Source: Nocardia colli
Lineage (GTDB): Bacteria > Actinomycetota > Actinomycetes > Mycobacteriales > Mycobacteriaceae
Reading direction: 5' to 3'
Assembly (NCBI RefSeq): GCF_008704205.1
Contig: NZ_VXLC01000021.1
Location: 62,001 to 126,000, forward strand
Length of the DNA: 64,000 bases
Of this stretch, positions 61,801 to 64,000 are shown one piece after another (the stretch's first letter is position 1; the number at the start of each line of letters is the position of its first letter). The notes beneath the pieces are model-generated. The model was not told the origin of the DNA and ran no database searches. It saw nothing but the letters and a program-made list of their open reading frames with translations. A program made the translations under genes and the position numbers.

Positions 61801-64000
61801 ACCCCGCACGACGCCGGTCGCATCCAAGAACTCCGGATACTCGGCCAGCAACTCGAGGCGCTCCCCGACCCGGCCAACCGGAGACCCGAGGACCGCACCC
61901 GATACGACGAACTGCACCGCGAAGCAATGGCGCTGGTCGAGCACTTGGGCCTACGCGACGGCACGCCGGGTGCCGGTGACCGCAGAACCTTGATCAACGA
62001 CCACCTCCAGTCCTCTCCGACCGGGCGCGACCAGGTGCGCCAGCTACTCGACGACGCCGGCGGCAACCGAAATCAGCTCTCCTCGAACGACCAGCGCCTG
62101 CTGCGTTCCATTCAACGCCAGGCTGGGGTGGACCAGTCCGCGTTCGACACGCATCGGGCCGAGCTGCAACCCGTCTTCGATCGGCCCATCGCGGACGAGG
62201 GCGGAAAGATCAGCCCGGAGCGAACTCGGGAGCTGGCCGACGAGAGCACCAGCGCACGTGCGAAACGCAGCGTGCAGACCCTCGCGGGCCTGCGCGAACA
62301 GGCGGCGGGGGGCGACTACCCGAAGCTGTCGGTCATCGAAGCAGGCGGCGGCGCCGCGCTCGCCGCCCGCGATCCGAAAGCGTTGCTGATCGACGACCGC
62401 GGCCGGTGGCAGTCCGACAACGGCGACCGAATCGCCCAAACCGCAGACCAATTGCGCAATCTCCGCCAGACCGGACTCGGCGATCCGTACCAGTTCGTCG
62501 GCGAAGGCCGGCCGGACGCCCGCGTGCCGCTCGACGCGGTCCGCTATTGGGAAGACTCGATCGCGTCCCAAGGACCCGTGGTCGATGGCAAGGCGAGCTT
62601 CCGCATGGAAGGCGGGAAGTTGCTCGCCGACATCAACCCGCTCGACGGCAGCCCGCACGTCACCGTGGAGGTCGAGGGGATCCCGGTCATCGCCACCGGC
62701 TTCCCGCCCGAGATCATCCCCGGCACCCGCGAGGTCGGCGGAATGCACGGGACATTCGACACGGCCGCACAGGAATTGGGCGCGCTCAACACGCCTGGTG
62801 CCACAGCCGCCAAGACGCAGATCGAGGCACTGTCCTGGCGCGATCCCGCGTCCGCGGACAAGGCCTTGAAGATCCTGTCGGACAACAGCATCGACCGCTC
62901 CGCGCTGTCCAAGAACGTCAACCATGCGCTGGATTCACTCAGCAACTGGAAGTCGTTGCGCGACAACCATCCCGGCCAGATCCTCTCCGGCGACGAAGCC
63001 AACCTGGCCGGCGTCGACCCTGACCGCGCCAACCGCTGGATCGTGGCCGGCACCGGCGGCACCGGCATCAGCGGCGTCGAGAACATGCTCAAACTCAGCG
63101 ACAACGCGAAATTCACCATGATCGGCCGCAACGCACCGCCCGGACTTGCGGACAACACGCAGTGGAAGGAAGTCCGAGGCCAGCACGACCTCGGCTTCGA
63201 CGCGAACAATCCGACCGCCGCCAGCAAGCAGAATTCCGACGGCAGTTGGCCCAACCCCACCGCAACCGGCCGACTGACCATGGCATTCGACCGGAACATG
63301 AACATCACCGGAATCGAGGAAAGCACCGGCCCGCAGGGCACTCGATTCTCCGTCGGCCCGCACGAAGGCGACGGCGTCATCGCCTCACTCGGCACCCGCA
63401 ACTCGGTACCGCCCGCGGTCGCCGACCTCGTGGACACCGCGATCAAACGCGACCCGAATTCGGTATCCGCGCGAATGCTTTTCGACAACGACGGCCAATA
63501 CCTCGGCTACCGCATCACCGTCGACGGCCGCGACATCGACGTCACCGGCGCGGCGTCCCGCTTCTTCCCCGGCGGGCAACTCTTCAGGCCCGGAACCGGC
63601 GACGTCCCACCGCTTCCCGTCGCCAATCCCGGAAAAGTGTGGAGTACCACCGACTCTCGCTACGCGCTGGCGCGCCCGCAACCCGGCTTCGCCGCACAGA
63701 CCGCCTCGAACCGGGACGCCCCACCCGAAGGCGGAAACTTCGACGGCGGCTACGTCGCCTCCGCCACCCAGGCCACCCATTACGCGGCATGGCGACGCAT
63801 CGACGGTACCGACGCGTCGAACACCATTACCGCTGCGGCCGTGCCGGGTTCGGAATTCCACGGCCACGTCGAAGCACCGGCCACCGATCACGTCGACCAG
63901 ATCCACGGCCAAGTCGACAACGCGCTGCACAGCGCGGTCGACGGTCACGGCGGTTTGCGGGTCGACCCGATCGACGTGAACCGGGGACGGTATCGCATCA
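55825..64000 (+). CDS. Giant T7SS effector with OTU and calpain-like protease domains (partial)
   Basis: Open from ATG 55825 to the window end without a stop: at least 2725 codons. Residues 1-320: CpnT-like (WXG100_2) N-terminal domain, starting MSIEMPEGLQWLSYLAGASW with hydrophobic helices and Gly-rich segments. 320-770: Ser/Gln/Asn/Pro-rich linker. 785-955: OTU-type cysteine protease domain, RIPADGDCLFRAI (Cys796) and GGHFHV (His951). 1220-1570: calpain-type domain, VRQGDAGDCFLL (Cys1237), WVSMIEKAYAQ, GSHTYAVISV (His1543), LLDNPF (Asn1565). 1590-1660: PDGT-like repeats. About 1835 on: module with AHEIGEIVAD (His1954), an Asp/Arg-rich helical part and a Rossmann-like GTGGTGISG near 2410. 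Near 2665 a second copy of the module start begins. The linear order suggests a polymorphic secreted effector able to attack host or rival proteins; substrates are unknown. Confidence 0.85.
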   Translation, partial: MSIEMPEGLQWLSYLAGASWPKGDEDALFALGDDWKSASTDLHDLIEALHVACNTAQVSYSGDGADKMKKQFDQFFAGDQSVDKLAEQLKQLGESVRQCGTQTEYAKLQIIITLAILAAEIAYALATLWGAWAVPAMEAEAAGVCQLIGQRLVTFLANRATRLAQMPMWKLAAITGVEQAAIGLGADALAQGIQMGKGHRDSFDVKQMVISGAVGGISGAVAAPVGSMIGKRLGNWVGHDSMTWWKAGGIAIGAGIPAGVVGAGAGIVANGVFTGQWEFDPAAILGGVGGGLVGGVHGVAGHAQSIGMAKGGYTGLSAPPPVGADGSHERPEPRVVEVNEGDGGSSRASSLYDGDSGNHRSPSVHSTSDRSSTAPANSATTHNDSTARNGRTNTAETNGRTETNNSAAQQNNGSQQNNGSSRSTDRPQSTDRPQSNNQSQSSNQSQSNSGSGRSNGSAPAPQSATSSHVEGQSTQQPATRTGIDPNSSTSQPQPVHAQSTDSPAPQTTSQTHSAATSNLEGNSNNSTGSTTHSQGSAEQLRNDASAGSPLPQSSRVENLPESPAPQSPAQSNGGFRPETPPAQSITGNSTVPPGSTTQAPVTSLRSEAPVPPPSVTDKSSVQSPPQSPRPSISSVGDGSAKPPITAGVRTDPIPNNQRASTSSAVTPESQFRQVEPAQGPQDHPATPRRPESSLETHREPATSTETPQGSRAAEGPEAPLGSPRDSGDFPPPKREDQIPHPSDSISPEQRPQPQPFNEKPPAGLEFVPHDDFNPTPQQVAALPGHRLERIPADGDCLFRAIDQATGQTRGLGHHDIRREFVGVLRARKDQLLDKFVPNSADFREAAAEITRIDTTLRGQPDHPSRAQLLAEREFRQWEYDFERSEAFDRQLDDLSQPGHYNNELGDFLIPEGADALGLHLVVVDHDGTKMHFGPQDRPEHILVRVDEAGGHFHVAEPIQQRPNEFGNFEPESRRTPLDEPNSALAQQPTGAPHPRGGLRDSDNTYFGEDLGTKLASEVDGVTHTPRPQFDQTGLEPPPLATGDRFENLTRERREELLPTPGVPVTVPRQTDIFGGDVFTLVLDSGKAHELPLKFSAPATRFESPFDGPSYAVQLPTGRVDIPEVMTRGFTFQPGPAGQPGTLSVNLVRGGVRFMGYDNITHKMAPFDVPYEGTIVAKPGEGVWRQIKFPTSPDWIRVAAPETVLPKLPVLEQRHQDPLFGPNGPHPRDVRQGDAGDCFLLGNLKAKADGDPQSIVVQLRDHGDGTVSVRFRDGGALEWVRVEKSVYVQPGTHSGYFVGHEPGDPLWVSMIEKAYAQRFNHGNGYHGFTTFGLSPVAAEHLSQGFYHPEGGFRPQPVRSIGDIGLLNPLRFDMDTLHDLVSETIKQDRARAGLPNNTPPRVDPEFVRRIADSYDDWHARAVALHSSTWQGLMAAHPNDPAARTAGWNQFQQSHDLTSAPGFRSYLDDRYPNGADAEKAALTNYYGAVNPSRPETSTLPSDVAGAAVADRIDYALRRGTTVTLDTRRFGQSHENVTEVPGLVGSHTYAVISVERDGNGRPAKILLDNPFDRNLAFPPADGIEYRLAPGGPGYTTDANGVRTRTDPDGTTYTIRPDGIESRRDPNGVTYSMGPDGTRRVEYPNGSLDQVSAAKGSRVWQTSDGTQYGTHADGTTERKAPGGNWVPDPGRVDPPDSTIPRRGGIVAIDLKHLTKFGALNMSGAGAHGLYGPDTTAGANHSATPTATAHPSSGPDIRSYTGDSRPATAIPHDGSQPHPQRDSGADDRPSRPSGTGHRLFGNEFGQAPEPRSSTTDPAPIRSGRGGESADGSSRHHAPDQLNPITAAAVPGSDFRGHLEAPTVGHVDQVRAQVDGALRSAVDGHGGLRVDPIDVNRGRYRITDTSGVYSNDQHSFEVRVETQRIGDDTAARSILNHDKGQHVIQISDRISDKHVPRALAHEIGEIVADRQRYIIDKLDAFGPDEGVLRPGGPTDEPALTPHDAGRIQELRILGQQLEALPDPANRRPEDRTRYDELHREAMALVEHLGLRDGTPGAGDRRTLINDHLQSSPTGRDQVRQLLDDAGGNRNQLSSNDQRLLRSIQRQAGVDQSAFDTHRAELQPVFDRPIADEGGKISPERTRELADESTSARAKRSVQTLAGLREQAAGGDYPKLSVIEAGGGAALAARDPKALLIDDRGRWQSDNGDRIAQTADQLRNLRQTGLGDPYQFVGEGRPDARVPLDAVRYWEDSIASQGPVVDGKASFRMEGGKLLADINPLDGSPHVTVEVEGIPVIATGFPPEIIPGTREVGGMHGTFDTAAQELGALNTPGATAAKTQIEALSWRDPASADKALKILSDNSIDRSALSKNVNHALDSLSNWKSLRDNHPGQILSGDEANLAGVDPDRANRWIVAGTGGTGISGVENMLKLSDNAKFTMIGRNAPPGLADNTQWKEVRGQHDLGFDANNPTAASKQNSDGSWPNPTATGRLTMAFDRNMNITGIEESTGPQGTRFSVGPHEGDGVIASLGTRNSVPPAVADLVDTAIKRDPNSVSARMLFDNDGQYLGYRITVDGRDIDVTGAASRFFPGGQLFRPGTGDVPPLPVANPGKVWSTTDSRYALARPQPGFAAQTASNRDAPPEGGNFDGGYVASATQATHYAAWRRIDGTDASNTITAAAVPGSEFHGHVEAPATDHVDQIHGQVDNALHSAVDGHGGLRVDPIDVNRGRYRI
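61441..61510 (+). repeat. First copy of a 70-bp identical repeat in the giant effector gene
   Basis: Bases 61441-61510 are identical to 63931-64000, an offset of exactly 2490 bp (830 codons, in frame). The copies encode AVDGHGGLRVDPIDVNRGRY. Weaker similarity starts about 110 bp earlier (ITAAAVPGSxFxGHxEAP). The second copy is cut by the window end. Confidence 0.95.
63931..64000 (+). repeat. Second copy of the 70-bp repeat, running off the window
   Basis: Identical to 61441-61510 for all visible bases. It shows that the downstream part of the giant gene begins another copy of the module that holds the HEIGE segment. Confidence 0.95.

Noticed and set aside
59248..61944. 898-codon open frame on the minus strand
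   Set aside because: It is antisense to the giant effector frame, which shows real OTU and calpain motifs. The minus frame has no recognisable domain and arises from GC-rich codon bias.

Overview
The window is high-GC actinomycete DNA. The mix of type VII secretion (ESX) parts (EspG chaperone, WXG100 proteins, CpnT-like effectors), GTG/TTG starts, AfsR- and LAL-type regulators and a hybrid NRPS/PKS locus fits Nocardia or a close relative in the Mycobacteriales. This is inferred from gene content, not from a marker gene. I saw no tRNA, rRNA, CRISPR array or insertion sequence.

Layout. 1-3.7 kb: the tail of an amino-acid dehydrogenase, two paralogous LysR regulators, and between them a three-gene operon of small membrane proteins (DUF4267, DUF1772-like, DUF2871). 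3.7-4.4 kb: an AT-richer control region with a perfect CRP-type palindrome, a plausible promoter, a 21-codon ORF and an inverted repeat. 4.4-24.8 kb: a co-directional biosynthetic operon, mostly with overlapping stop/start codons. It encodes A-PCP, P450, a thioesterase with a Cys nucleophile, an MFS exporter, a 2024-aa KS-(degenerate AT)-T-T-C-T-E-like megasynthase, a secreted M28 peptidase, a CerJ-like KAS III acyltransferase, FkbH with its ACP, a second A-PCP, an ATP-grasp ligase and a PCP-C protein. Adenylation domains lie outside the megasynthase, so building blocks must be supplied in trans. I do not recognise the product.

24.8-27.6 kb: a T7SS effector cassette (two WXG100 partners, a toxin-like protein and a HEAT-repeat candidate immunity protein) starts 25 bp after the last NRPS gene. 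27.9-33.4 kb (minus): a LuxR/LAL regulator lacking its ATPase, a pair of KAS III-like proteins (one catalytic, one with Cys replaced by Ala), an SDR and a 39-aa membrane peptide. 33.5-39.2 kb: a YtfQ-type sugar ABC transporter with a divergent LacI regulator and a perfect operator palindrome. 39.2-43.7 kb: a PPOX-fold flavoprotein, an ABM-RidA fusion and an AfsR-like regulator whose upstream region carries a second perfect CRP palindrome.

43.8-64 kb: two divergent T7SS effector modules. Each begins with a YbaB-like protein followed by a very large protein with the same CpnT-like N-terminal domain. The minus arm carries a 1910-aa PDGT-repeat protein, an 881-aa repeat-rich protein, EspG, a small WXG100-like protein and a YezG-like protein. 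The plus arm is one uninterrupted reading frame of at least 2725 codons that runs off the window. It contains an OTU-type cysteine protease domain, a calpain-type cysteine protease domain, an HEIGE segment, a Rossmann-like segment and the start of a second copy of an internal module. This giant effector and the trans-acting NRPS/PKS locus are the most interesting parts of the window.
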